Of a stretch of DNA of 64,000 bases, positions 27,494 to 36,227 are shown one piece after another (within the stretch, counting starts at the first letter, position 1; every line of letters begins with the position of its first letter). The translations under genes were made by a program, and so were the position numbers. The stretch comes from Candidatus Thorarchaeota archaeon (GTDB lineage: Archaea; Asgardarchaeota; Thorarchaeia; Thorarchaeales; Thorarchaeaceae), in NCBI GenBank assembly GCA_011364985.1, contig RDOC01000001.1, positions 155,124 to 219,123 on the forward strand, given 5' to 3'. Under the pieces are notes generated by a model. It searched no databases, was not told the DNA's origin, and saw only the letters and a list, made by a program, of their open reading frames with translations.

Positions 27494-28012
27494 TCAACTG
27501 CTACCCGGACAAAGCATGGTGACATGGGTATTGATATCTTGTAGCTGTGCCCCGGGTGATACGAAATCGAAAGTGGTCATTAGGTTGCTCAGGCCGTCAT
27601 GAGCTTTTCTCAGCAGGTCGCCTTGAAGAACGCCTAACTCAGCGGAGCTCTCAATCGTGTTTCTCAAGCTAAGGAGAGTAAAGGCGGATTTTCGCTGTTT
27701 CTCCAGCGCCTCTATATCCTCTCGAATCATCTTCTGGATGTATGGTGGAATCGCGTTTACTGCATTGATGACAGCGACAAGAATCTGGTCAGTAAGAAAG
27801 ATGAGATAGGTGGAAATGATTGCTACCATCAACGGGAGAAGGATGATTATGAATTCTAGCCAGCGTTGCTGCTTCTTCTTCCTTGCCAAGAGTCCCTTAT
27901 CCTGCTCAAAAGAATCGCCCATGAAGTTGGCAATCGTATCAATTCGCCCTTCATAATCTCTGGCTAGATTCTTCTGGCAGCTAGATGAGAGATCATTCAG
28001 GTCGACTGGCAT
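27494..28012 (-). CDS. Two-TM hypothetical membrane protein
   Basis: 172 residues from ATG 28012 (MPVDLNDL); the track begins at TTG 28018. A soluble N-terminal ~45 residues is followed by two helices (FIIILLPLMVAIISTYLIF and ILVAVINAVNAIPPYI) and a helical, Lys-rich soluble C-terminus. No family recognised. The upstream small gene's stop ends 2 nt before this ATG, so the two are probably co-translated. It converges with the YhhN gene, 11 nt away. Confidence 0.6.
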   Translation of the reverse strand: MPVDLNDLSSSCQKNLARDYEGRIDTIANFMGDSFEQDKGLLARKKKQQRWLEFIIILLPLMVAIISTYLIFLTDQILVAVINAVNAIPPYIQKMIREDIEALEKQRKSAFTLLSLRNTIESSAELGVLQGDLLRKAHDGLSNLMTTFDFVSPGAQLQDINTHVTMLCPGSS

Positions 28013-28014
28013 TA

Positions 28015-28167
28015 TCAATCATCCCCCCTGTCATCATCCGTAGGTTTCTTCTTGCGTACTTTGATTTCCATCTGCCTTACAAAGTCGCGATCATCAACAA
28101 TCTCGTCGATTTCGACAAGAGCTTTCTCGAGCCGCTCCTTTTGTTTCTTCTTTTCATCTTCAGACAA
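28015..28167 (-). CDS. Small 50-aa charged protein, below the ORF-track cutoff
   Basis: TTG 28167 starts a 50-codon frame (MSEDEKKKQKERLEKALVEI...) ending in TGA at 28015. A GGAGG lies 7 nt upstream, a textbook Shine-Dalgarno, and a TATA-like TTAATATTA lies about 45 nt before the start. The sequence is predicted helical, acidic and basic by turns, with no membrane segment. It directly precedes the two-TM protein and probably works with it. No homolog recognised. Confidence 0.55.
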   Translation of the reverse strand: MSEDEKKKQKERLEKALVEIDEIVDDRDFVRQMEIKVRKKKPTDDDRGDD

Positions 28168-28210
28168 TGGGGCCCCTCCAAATGATACTTCTATCAGCGC
28201 AAGCTAATCC

Positions 28211-28220
28211 TAATATTAAG
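28211..28220 (-). promoter_or_regulatory. Candidate TATA box for the 50-aa/two-TM pair
   Basis: On the minus strand CTTAATATTA lies about 45 nt upstream of the TTG start of the 50-residue gene, with an adequate distance for a transcription start and a short SD-bearing leader. Composition-only evidence. Confidence 0.35.
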
Positions 28221-28308
28221 TTATTTCTTCATCAGAAGGCGATATGTTGCCAAGGTTGATAAGATATTAGGTAGATGAGGAGCTTAAGACTCAAGGGGAA
28301 ATCCTAGC

Positions 28309-29571
28309 ATGAATCCTGACCAGCTCTTGAGCGAACTCGAAGCAAAACTCAAAGTAGTTGGGATTAAGGAGATTATTGAGCCAGAGCTTGTCAGACCGGC
28401 AAGGCATCAGAGCAGAAACCGAAGAGCTATCACTTCTCTTGAGCCCGAATTGCAGAATGCATTGGAAGCCCTGAAACACGATGAGAGACTGCCAATAGTC
28501 CTGTTCAAGATGGCTAATCTTCACCTTCTGGAAGGAAGTTTTGCTAAGGCAATAATGCTCTACGAGATTACCCTTGGAATGGATAGCAGGCAAATTCCTG
28601 CATGGGTTAACATGGGTCTTGCATATCTCCTATCAAATGAATACAAGGATGCGGCAAGTTGTTTCGGAAGTGCCCTTGCATTAGACAATGAAAATGTGGT
28701 TGCCTTGGTTCATATGTCAGTGGCTCAATGTGAGCTAGGGAGTTCTGATGCTTGCCAGAAACATCTGGACCTTGCGTTGAAAGTAGACCCAAACAGCGCG
28801 AGAGCTCGACATGGAAAGGGAATGTACCTAAAACGTCAAGGAATCTTGGAAGGGGCCCTCAATTGGTTTGCCAAGGCACTTGAAGTCGATGAGTTCTTTG
28901 TCCCTTCCCTGATGGAGCTCGGAAGAGTCCATCTGGAACTCGGACAGCACGAAAAAGCAGTGGATGACCTCAAGAAGGTCCTTCGAGTGGATCCAAACCA
29001 AGCATATGCATATGCTATTCTTGGAGATGTTTTCTACGAACTCAAGGACTACAATCAATGCCTCTTCTATTACGATAGAGCCGTTGCAATAAAATTCGAC
29101 GACCCTGCGCTCTGGATTAGGAAGGGGGACATTCACAAACTACTGAAGTCATACAAGCAGGCACATGACGCATATCAAAAGGCAATTAATGCGGATCCAG
29201 AACACGTGGAAGCTTGGGCAAGAAGTGGAGAGAACCTCCTGTGGATGAATGACCAAGATGTTGCTCTTGAGTACTTCAATACAGCTCTAGCTCTAGCACC
29301 AGATGATGCAGATGTAGCGCACAAAAGGGGTCTTGTATATTATGGAATGCAGAGATACGATGAGGCCCTGGCCGATTTCGATATTGCATTCTCTGTTGAG
29401 CCAGACAACCCAGAACATCTATACCACAGGGCATTCTGTTTGGAACATCTTGAAAGATATGCTGAGGCAAAACGCACTTGGCAGGTTGCCAAGGCACTCT
29501 ACGACGAGGAAGGTAATGATATCCGGTCTGCAGAGTGCAATGCAAGAATGAAGAGACTCTCAAGTTCATAA
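28309..29571 (+). CDS. TPR-repeat protein
   Basis: 420 residues with about ten consecutive tetratricopeptide repeats from ~residue 60 to the end; typical units are 'AWVNMGLAYLLSNEYKDAASCFGSALALD' and 'VAHKRGLVYYGMQRYDEALADFDIA'. The N-terminal 45 residues are charged and helical. No enzymatic domain, signal or membrane helix is present. It likely acts as a cytosolic protein-protein scaffold; partners are unknown. It is monocistronic by spacing. Confidence 0.85.
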   Translation: MNPDQLLSELEAKLKVVGIKEIIEPELVRPARHQSRNRRAITSLEPELQNALEALKHDERLPIVLFKMANLHLLEGSFAKAIMLYEITLGMDSRQIPAWVNMGLAYLLSNEYKDAASCFGSALALDNENVVALVHMSVAQCELGSSDACQKHLDLALKVDPNSARARHGKGMYLKRQGILEGALNWFAKALEVDEFFVPSLMELGRVHLELGQHEKAVDDLKKVLRVDPNQAYAYAILGDVFYELKDYNQCLFYYDRAVAIKFDDPALWIRKGDIHKLLKSYKQAHDAYQKAINADPEHVEAWARSGENLLWMNDQDVALEYFNTALALAPDDADVAHKRGLVYYGMQRYDEALADFDIAFSVEPDNPEHLYHRAFCLEHLERYAEAKRTWQVAKALYDEEGNDIRSAECNARMKRLSSS

Positions 29572-29677
29572 GGAGACTCCTACTGGGTGTGTCCTACATA
29601 GAATAAGAATAAATACAAAGAGAAATTACATCTCTCGCAATTCCAAAACGTTGTGCAGGTTGCCCTGGCAGAATATG

Positions 29678-30703
29678 AAGGATAACCCAGAGAATAGCCA
29701 CATTGTCAAATCCAATTCAGGAGATGATACAAGGAAAGCGATTCCCAAGGCGAGATGGAAAGACCTTGTTGGATCGTCCACCTTTCTGGAATCGCGAAAC
29801 CTCGCACCAAAGGTGGGAGTGGAGAAGCTCTTTCTCAAATTTGAAGGAGGAAATCCGACTGGCACTCAGAAAGACAGAATTGCTCTGGCATTAGCTGAGG
29901 ATGCTTGGAAGAAAGGCACAGCTGCTATTGTTACCGCTACATGCGGGAATTACGGAGCTGCACTTGCATATGCGGCAAAACTATGGCAGTTGCCGGCGCA
30001 CATCTATATACCCAAGGAATATCACGTTCCAAAGGATAGGATGAAACGAATACAGGAATCGGGTGCTGTACTCCATTTTGAGGAGGGACAATATGAGGAT
30101 CTGGTTTATCTCTCAGGCCAGGTGTGCGACGAGAATAGATGGTACGATGCAAATGCTGGTGCAGAAGGAACAACAGAAATCGCACTTAATGCCTATGCAG
30201 AGATTGCCCTTGAGGTCTTTAGAGACATTAGAAGAGCCCCAGATTTTGTATTCTGCCCTGTTGGAAATGGTACTACACTGGCTGGAATCTATCAAGGCTT
30301 CAAAAGCTTGGTAGCATCTGGAAAGACCATGAAGGTTCCTAGAATGGTTGCCACTAGTACTCGTCGGGGAAATGCCATTGTGAAGTCCTACAAGATGAGA
30401 AGTAGACGGCTTATTGATTTGAGCAGAGAAGAGATCAAGGAGACTAAAATCAATGAACCGTTGACCAACTGGCATTCCTTTGACGGCCAAGAGGCCTTAG
30501 ATGCCATCTATGAATCTGATGGATTTGCCGACTATGCATCCGAAGTGAAAATGGTCGAGTTCTCAAGGCTACTTCGCGAAGAAGAAGGACTGAACGTATT
30601 ACCAGCAGCAGCCAGCACCCTGGCTGTCATGTCCGACCTCGCTGACAGCCGAGTAGTTGTGAAAGGAACTTTCTTGGCCATTCTCACAGGTAGAGACTTC
30701 TAA
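29678..30703 (+). CDS. Fold-type II PLP-dependent enzyme, threonine-synthase-like
   Basis: The PLP Schiff-base lysine is in NPTGTQKDRIA (Lys65 from ATG 29678). 'TATCGNYGAALAYAAKL' is the Asn loop and 'PVGNGTTLAGIYQGF' the phosphate-binding loop. This sequence set matches the threonine synthase / TrpB-like / cysteine synthase superfamily, nearest in motif to archaeal threonine synthases. The reaction cannot be fixed. I choose ATG 29678 (MKDNPENS) over the track TTG 29651. No thrB or homoserine dehydrogenase gene lies in the window, so a role in threonine synthesis is only one possibility. Confidence 0.75.
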   Translation, partial: KDNPENSHIVKSNSGDDTRKAIPKARWKDLVGSSTFLESRNLAPKVGVEKLFLKFEGGNPTGTQKDRIALALAEDAWKKGTAAIVTATCGNYGAALAYAAKLWQLPAHIYIPKEYHVPKDRMKRIQESGAVLHFEEGQYEDLVYLSGQVCDENRWYDANAGAEGTTEIALNAYAEIALEVFRDIRRAPDFVFCPVGNGTTLAGIYQGFKSLVASGKTMKVPRMVATSTRRGNAIVKSYKMRSRRLIDLSREEIKETKINEPLTNWHSFDGQEALDAIYESDGFADYASEVKMVEFSRLLREEEGLNVLPAAASTLAVMSDLADSRVVVKGTFLAILTGRDF

Positions 30704-30713
30704 GATCATTGGG

Positions 30714-31259
30714 TTAAAGAACGAGCTTCATTGTAAGATTGCCTGAGTTCTCACGAGCCACTATACTGAATCCAAAACCTTCATAGAATCGCTGGAGCTG
30801 GATGCCTTTTTCATCCTCCACTTCAGTATCAACAGAGATGACCAGAAAGTTCTCAGTTCGGGCCCAGTCTATCAAAGCCTCAATCATTCTTTTGCCAATT
30901 CCCTTTCTCTGTTGCTTCACTGCAATTGTATCTAGATGGAATGTCTTCACGTAAGTACTTGGCAATGTATATCCGAAGAGCACAGCCTCCGGTACCGAGT
31001 TTACAACTACATACATCAGGAGGTGTCCTGGAGCCTGGAGCCGCTCAAGGATTTCATCCTCTGAATATCTAAGGGAGGATCTGAAAGCCACACGTTCGAG
31101 GTCCATGAACCAATCGACATGATAGTCCTTGAGTTCTTGAGGGAAGAATATCTGTACCTCATCAGAGAATATCTCCGAAAGCTTCTCATTAAGGCTAAGC
31201 CAAATCGATTCATCGGGTTCAGGTTGATCCTTTAGATACATTCCTGATTCAGCTCCCAT
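30714..31259 (-). CDS. GNAT-family N-acetyltransferase
   Basis: The 181-residue protein has the GNAT core: 'KTFHLDTIAVKQQRKGIGKRMIEALIDWA' is motif A with the acetyl-CoA-binding Q/R-x-x-G-x-G/A, followed by 'LVISVDTEVEDEKGIQLQRFYEGFGFSIVAR', where the F-Y-x-x-x-G-F motif B lies. It follows the ATP-grasp gene on the same strand, 35 nt downstream, so it may be co-transcribed. The acceptor substrate is unknown; the context suggests a small amino compound. Confidence 0.82.
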   Translation of the reverse strand: MGAESGMYLKDQPEPDESIWLSLNEKLSEIFSDEVQIFFPQELKDYHVDWFMDLERVAFRSSLRYSEDEILERLQAPGHLLMYVVVNSVPEAVLFGYTLPSTYVKTFHLDTIAVKQQRKGIGKRMIEALIDWARTENFLVISVDTEVEDEKGIQLQRFYEGFGFSIVARENSGNLTMKLVL

Positions 31260-31294
31260 TCTTTTTTTTCTAATCGACCCAAATTATAGTTTAC

Positions 31295-32299
31295 TCATGA
31301 ATCTATGCCATAACGACTTCTAGCTGATTCTATCAACCGATGAATCAACTGGTCATAAGTATACCCGCCCTTCATTGCCATGTAGGGATAGAAGGAGATA
31401 TCCTTCTCCTCCAAATCGAAATCCATTCCAGGAAGAGGATTGATTTCAAGGAAAAAGATCTTTCCGCCATCATTCATGCGATAATCGATTCTGGCAAAGT
31501 CGGGAATCTCAAGATGCCTGCATACATCAATTGTAATCTGTTCAATTTCCTCCTTCAGAAACTCGGGAATCTTGGCCGGGCAGACGTAGTGATCAAGATC
31601 CTCGTATATCGTCTTTGCCCTTTGACCATAGACCCCCATAACTTCTGGCGGAAATCCAGAGAAGTCAATCTCCAGAATGGGTAGTACCTCTGGAGTTCCT
31701 CCAGGCACACCCAGTATTCCGACACTAAACTCCCGTCCTTCGATGAATTCTTCTATCAGAATCGACTGCTCATAAGACTCTAGCATAGCTGTAAGCTTGA
31801 CCCGAAGTCCGTCCCGATTCCTTACCACATTGTCCTCGTTTATTCCAACTGAAGACCCCTCCTCATTTGGCTTGAGAATAACGGGAAACGTGAAGTCAAG
31901 GGATTCGGTTTCTTCGACGGTTCTACACACATGGAAAGCTGCTGTGCGAACGCCATGATATGCAAGTATCATCTTTGTCCAGGCCTTGTTGAGACATACT
32001 GCCGTGGTGAGAACGTTAGCACCTACATACGGAATGCCAAGCATCTCAAGAAGCGCAGGAATGTGAGACTCTCTGCTCTCGCCTCGTAGGCCTTCAGCCC
32101 TGTTAAACACCAGATCAGGTTTGACATCCTTGAGGTTTTCTATGACGTTCTCGTCAGCTTCGATGAATATGTAATTGTGCCCAGCCGCTTCAATGCCGTG
32201 TTTAATCATCTCGATTGTATGAGGTGGATCGTATTCAACTTCGAATTCGGATTCTCCAAGACGAGTATTTACTATCAGTGCAACTAGCATTTTTCGCAC
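31295..32299 (-). CDS. D-alanine-D-alanine ligase-family ATP-grasp protein
   Basis: 334 residues with the full Ddl plan. The N-terminal domain contains 'PDLVFNRAEGLRGESRESHIPALLEMLGIPYVGA'. Then come 'FPVILKPNEEGSSVGI', with the catalytic loop Lys/Ser, 'EEFIEGREFSVGIL', 'FARIDYR' and 'FLEINPLPGMD' at the Mg site. Family members ligate D-Ala or other amino/hydroxy acids with ATP. An archaeon without murein would not need D-Ala-D-Ala, so the true substrate is probably another amino acid or peptide. It sits between a GNAT gene and a MurL-like gene, all leftward. Confidence 0.8.
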   Translation of the reverse strand: MRKMLVALIVNTRLGESEFEVEYDPPHTIEMIKHGIEAAGHNYIFIEADENVIENLKDVKPDLVFNRAEGLRGESRESHIPALLEMLGIPYVGANVLTTAVCLNKAWTKMILAYHGVRTAAFHVCRTVEETESLDFTFPVILKPNEEGSSVGINEDNVVRNRDGLRVKLTAMLESYEQSILIEEFIEGREFSVGILGVPGGTPEVLPILEIDFSGFPPEVMGVYGQRAKTIYEDLDHYVCPAKIPEFLKEEIEQITIDVCRHLEIPDFARIDYRMNDGGKIFFLEINPLPGMDFDLEEKDISFYPYMAMKGGYTYDQLIHRLIESARSRYGIDS

Positions 32300-32387
32300 A
32301 GTCTCAAAAATGTGTCTTTTCGGATTAAATATCCATCCAAATGCTTCATTTGTCGTCTAGCTCACGTATTTGACGCTATTCCCGCAT

Positions 32388-33788
32388 CTAAAGCGAGAAG
32401 GATGAAACCTCCTCCCGGTAGATAGACATTACCTCCTTTTTCAGGTCTTTTGGAACCGAGATTGGCTCATAGACTCGTACGAATTTCTTGAAGAGCTCAT
32501 CCTCACGCTCTAAGGCTTCTTCGTAAATCTTACTCGCCCTGAATTCTTCGATTAGTCCACCCTTTGCGCCCCGCTTTGATGCACATAGGAAGGCAAAGAG
32601 CTGTTCGTCGCGCGCCATCGCCGTATTCGCATAGGTGAAGCTTGACTTTCCCCCAAAAAGCGTGAAGAGATGTCTCTTGTCCGAGGTGAGCATATTCTCC
32701 TTCAATCCAATTGCAGCTGGATCAATTCCGGAACCAACAATGAGGAGGTACATCTTGGCACAGATTGTGCAGTCATGACACCAATGATAGTCCTTACCTG
32801 ACTCCTTCTCAGTGAAACAACTCATTTGGTACTTGGAATAATTCGGATATCTATGAGCCAATGTCCTTTGCACCATCATGTCCATGAGTGGTTCAATGAG
32901 GCTGCCAGTTCTTATTGATCCCCCTGAGAACATCTGAGAAATCTGATCTATATGGACTGTCCAAGCATGCGATTGGTCATAGCAGGGATAGACAATCCAC
33001 TTGTTTTCGGCGTCCATATAGGTTGCAGAGGCGGACTGCTCATTGCCAAAGAGAATGTACTTTGCATTGTGAGCATACGCGAATGGGATAAGTTCCAATG
33101 CGTACTCGGTAGTCTGAAGACCCCATCCAAGCTCAGAGAATGGTAAACCAAGATGGTTGTAATCTCTTAAACGCCCAGTATCATGATGAAGAACAAGGAG
33201 CTCCGTTCCGAACTCCTCCTTGAATCGATGTCCAAGGGCCTTCTTGTGTTTTTCCTCATATGTCATGCTTTCTTCAACAATGTACACTGGTAGAGGGTCA
33301 AGGCCAATCTCATTTGCGACAGCAAAGGTCAAGAGACTGTCCTTTCCAAAGCTTAGCCCCACAATCGCACGGCTTGCCGAATCAACTGGGATAGAGGAGG
33401 GCAGAGCTATTTCCGGTTGTCTAAACTCATACTCTGTGTTGAAGAACTGACGCACCACTTCTGCTGTATCAGTTCCATCCACTTCAGTGCAGGAAGGAAT
33501 GTCCTTTAGGAAGTTCTGAGTGAAGTATGTTTCAAGCAAGGGACGACCAGAATGATAGACTGCGCGACTCTCACCAAAGATCAGAGGGAGATGCATTGTT
33601 ACAGCCAAGGCGAGGTTGTCACGCAAGGCAATCTTGCTTTCGTCAGGAGTTGAAGCCCATACCTCAGGAGAGTATCCAATGGCGTAGGTTTCGCCCCTGA
33701 AGTAGATAACAATACCATTCTCTGTAACTCTCGAATCAAACTCCAATTTGAGCGACCACTGAACAGATTCTCCAATTGCGTATAACAA
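32388..33788 (-). CDS. PP-loop-type protein resembling MurL (glutamate epimerase-like)
   Basis: 466 residues. 'AIVGLSFGKDSLLTFAVANEIG' carries an ATP-PPi 'SfGKDS' loop. A late 'YHWCHDCTICAKMYLLIVGSGIDPAAIGL' gives a Cys cluster, and 'YILFGNEQSASATY' lies between them. The overall order resembles MurL, the enzyme that epimerises the terminal L-Glu of UDP-MurNAc-L-Ala-L-Glu, but other PP-loop enzymes (QueC-like) share parts of it. Start is TTG with no SD, consistent with a nearly leaderless transcript from the 58-bp divergent spacer. Together with the ATP-grasp ligase it hints at unusual amino-acid or peptide chemistry. Confidence 0.5.
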   Translation of the reverse strand: MLYAIGESVQWSLKLEFDSRVTENGIVIYFRGETYAIGYSPEVWASTPDESKIALRDNLALAVTMHLPLIFGESRAVYHSGRPLLETYFTQNFLKDIPSCTEVDGTDTAEVVRQFFNTEYEFRQPEIALPSSIPVDSASRAIVGLSFGKDSLLTFAVANEIGLDPLPVYIVEESMTYEEKHKKALGHRFKEEFGTELLVLHHDTGRLRDYNHLGLPFSELGWGLQTTEYALELIPFAYAHNAKYILFGNEQSASATYMDAENKWIVYPCYDQSHAWTVHIDQISQMFSGGSIRTGSLIEPLMDMMVQRTLAHRYPNYSKYQMSCFTEKESGKDYHWCHDCTICAKMYLLIVGSGIDPAAIGLKENMLTSDKRHLFTLFGGKSSFTYANTAMARDEQLFAFLCASKRGAKGGLIEEFRASKIYEEALEREDELFKKFVRVYEPISVPKDLKKEVMSIYREEVSSFSL

Positions 33789-33846
33789 TTACTGAAGTGC
33801 CAAGGAACCAAACAAGAAATAAACAGAATGTGATGCATACGAGTTC

Positions 33847-34866
33847 ATGTCCAAACCATTTAGAGTTGTACAGGTTGGCCTTGGTAGTATAGGCCTGCCA
33901 ATTGCCAAGGCAATTCTCAACCGAGGGAATTTGAGCCTTGTAGGAACTATGGATGCCAATCCTGAACTTATCGGAAAGAAACTGTCCCAGATTCTAAGGG
34001 AAGACAGTAATACGCGCCTGACCATAAGCGGAGTGTTAGAGGAGGTAATAGGTGCTTCTGCAGATGTCGCAATAATTGCAACATCATCCTCCTTGAAGAC
34101 TGTAAAACAGACGATCATGAAGGCACTGGATGCAGGACTCCATGTTGTGTCAATCTGCGAGGAACTCTCGTATCCCTACAAGCGGCATGCAAGGATTGCT
34201 AAAGAGATCGACCATGCAGCAAGAGATGTGGGGCGATCCGTTCTAGGAACAGGGATCAATCCGGGATACCTGATGGATATTCTCCCAATACTCCTGACTG
34301 CACCGTGCCTGACACTTGAAGCGCTGTATGTCACACGTTGCGTTAATTCAAGCAGACGACGAATGTCGTTTCAGAAGAAGATCGGAACGGGAATGAAGAA
34401 GAAGGATTTCTCCAATGCAATCAGTAGCGGAGTGATTACAGGTCATGTGGGGCTGGAGGAGTCCATTTGCATGATTGATGACACACTGAAATTGGGCTTG
34501 GACAACGTTGAAGAGCTACCTCCCAAACCCGTTATCGCGGACTCAGAAGTAGTAACTCCACTTGCGACGATCAGCCCTGGAGATGTCCTTGGTCTGCGAA
34601 GCAGGGCTGTAGGAAAGAGGGAGGACACCACCGTGGTGACTCTTGATTTCATAGCCTATGCAGATGCGGACCCCGAATATGATGAAGTCGTTGTCGAGGG
34701 ATTTCCAAGGATTCAACAGAGGATAGAAGGAGGCGTAATGGGAGACCATGGCACGATTGCAATGGCGATAAACGCCATACCTCTTGTTGTACATGCACAT
34801 CCAGGACTCTTGACAATGAAGGACCTTCCAAGCCCAAGGAACACCCAATTCTATTTCAGAGGATGA
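33847..34866 (+). CDS. DapB-like / 2,4-diaminopentanoate-dehydrogenase-like oxidoreductase
   Basis: The Rossmann NAD(P) motif VGLGSIGLPIAKAI starts near residue 8. 'VAIIATSSSLKTVKQTIMKALDAGLHVVSICEELSYPY' and 'GTGINPGYLMDILPILL' follow the pattern of the dihydrodipicolinate-reductase-like family that includes 2,4-diaminopentanoate dehydrogenase (ornithine degradation). Length of 339 aa fits. It is the first gene of a rightward pair with a class III aminotransferase. A diamino acid or amino-ketone substrate is plausible. No ornithine aminomutase or 2-amino-4-ketopentanoate thiolase is in the window, so ornithine fermentation is not shown. Confidence 0.7.
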   Translation: MSKPFRVVQVGLGSIGLPIAKAILNRGNLSLVGTMDANPELIGKKLSQILREDSNTRLTISGVLEEVIGASADVAIIATSSSLKTVKQTIMKALDAGLHVVSICEELSYPYKRHARIAKEIDHAARDVGRSVLGTGINPGYLMDILPILLTAPCLTLEALYVTRCVNSSRRRMSFQKKIGTGMKKKDFSNAISSGVITGHVGLEESICMIDDTLKLGLDNVEELPPKPVIADSEVVTPLATISPGDVLGLRSRAVGKREDTTVVTLDFIAYADADPEYDEVVVEGFPRIQQRIEGGVMGDHGTIAMAINAIPLVVHAHPGLLTMKDLPSPRNTQFYFRG

Positions 34867-34908
34867 TGAAATCACAAACACAGCTGCAATGATACATGAG
34901 GTGATCTC

Positions 34909-36213
34909 TTGTTAGAGGATTACAAAAAACGTACGCCCAAATCGGAGAAGCTTTGGTTTCGTGCAAACAAGGTCTTCGCAGGAGGCGTTAATCACAATAT
35001 TAGGAACTTCGGGATGCTATCTGCTGGAGCTTATCCCCCTTATATCAAGAGTGGAAAGGGAAGCAGGATATGGGATGTTGATGGAAATGAGTACATCGAT
35101 TGGTGGATGACTCACTATTCAGATATCTTGGGTCACTGCCACCGTTCCATTGTAAGCGCTCTTCGAGCCCAATTGGAAGAATGTATCCATATCGGCGCTT
35201 TGAATGAGCACCAAGTGAAGTTTGCCGAAGAGCTTCAAGAGGCAATTCCATTCCTCCAAAAGATGAGATTCTGCACGACAGGAAGCGAGGCTACAATGTA
35301 TGGCACCAGACTAGCAAGATTGTTCACAGGCAGAAAACTTGTCGCCAAAGCTCGTGGCGGCTGGCATGGAGGAAATGATGCCGTTGGATTCCATGTAAGT
35401 CATCCCTATGACGACGAACCTTACTATAACGGGCTTTCCTTCGATTTCAATGATGCAGAAAGTGTGACTTCGTTACTTAAACAGCATGGAAAAGAAATAG
35501 CAGCGATTATCGTTGAACCCGTTATGGGAGCAGCTGGAGGGATACCTCCAACCGATGGATTTCTTTCCTTCTTGAGAGAAGAGACTGAGAAACGAGATAT
35601 TCTACTGATTTTCGATGAGATCATAACTGGATTCAGATTGTCATACGGGTCAGCTGGCTCCAACATCTTTGGCGTCGAACCAGACCTTCTAACGCTTGGT
35701 AAGATAGTGGCGGGGGGTATGCCATTTGGGCTGTACGGAGGGCGAGAAGATATCATGGGGCTAGCAGCTCCGGGAGCAAAAGGTGGACGATGGGTAGGCG
35801 GAGGAACCTTCTCCAGCCATCCACTCTCGATGACAGCAGGCTTGGCCACTCTTGCAGAACTCAAGAATCGTACAAGCCAATACACCCAGCTCTCTCAGAA
35901 AGGAAACAGATTCAAACAGAAACTGAACGAAGCATTTGACAATGTTGGCTCGAACAATCTTGCAACTGGATTTGGATCCATTCTCTTCATCAGCTGCCTC
36001 TCCAAGCGAATAGACGAGCCGCTCACTGGAACCAAAGTTGGTGACGTTTTTGACCACCAGAAACAGGACCTGTTCCAAGCCTATCTAATGGAGATGGGCA
36101 TCTTTGGATACCATGGTCTAGGAGCAATGTCTTTCGTTCATAGTGATGAGGACTTGGATAAGACTCTGCTATGCGCGGAGAATGCAGCATCGAAGCTTCT
36201 TGGCAACGAGTAA
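34909..36213 (+). CDS. Class III aminotransferase, glutamate-1-semialdehyde-aminomutase-like
   Basis: 434 residues from TTG 34909 with GAGG upstream. PLP-binding features: 'TTGSEATMYGTRLARLFTGR', 'IVEPVMGAAGGIPP', 'LIFDEIITGFR' and the Schiff-base Lys265 in 'LTLGKIVAGGMPFG'. Overall similarity is to the HemL-like branch. HemL itself usually has 'VNSGTEATMSA' and sits with heme genes; here 'TTGSEATMYG' and the DapB-like neighbour favour another amino donor or aminomutase reaction. It follows that dehydrogenase by 42 nt, so the two probably act in one pathway. Confidence 0.78.
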   Translation: MLEDYKKRTPKSEKLWFRANKVFAGGVNHNIRNFGMLSAGAYPPYIKSGKGSRIWDVDGNEYIDWWMTHYSDILGHCHRSIVSALRAQLEECIHIGALNEHQVKFAEELQEAIPFLQKMRFCTTGSEATMYGTRLARLFTGRKLVAKARGGWHGGNDAVGFHVSHPYDDEPYYNGLSFDFNDAESVTSLLKQHGKEIAAIIVEPVMGAAGGIPPTDGFLSFLREETEKRDILLIFDEIITGFRLSYGSAGSNIFGVEPDLLTLGKIVAGGMPFGLYGGREDIMGLAAPGAKGGRWVGGGTFSSHPLSMTAGLATLAELKNRTSQYTQLSQKGNRFKQKLNEAFDNVGSNNLATGFGSILFISCLSKRIDEPLTGTKVGDVFDHQKQDLFQAYLMEMGIFGYHGLGAMSFVHSDEDLDKTLLCAENAASKLLGNE

Positions 36214-36227
36214 TGGCGGGCTTTTGC

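Noticed and set aside
31261-31270. T-run as a terminator
   Set aside because: No hairpin precedes it on the plus strand and no plus-strand gene ends nearby; it is an A-run in the GNAT leader on the minus strand.
32388-36213. Complete ornithine-fermentation or pseudomurein pathway
   Set aside because: Key partners (ornithine aminomutase, thiolase, pseudomurein ligases) are absent from the window; only family-level similarity is shown.
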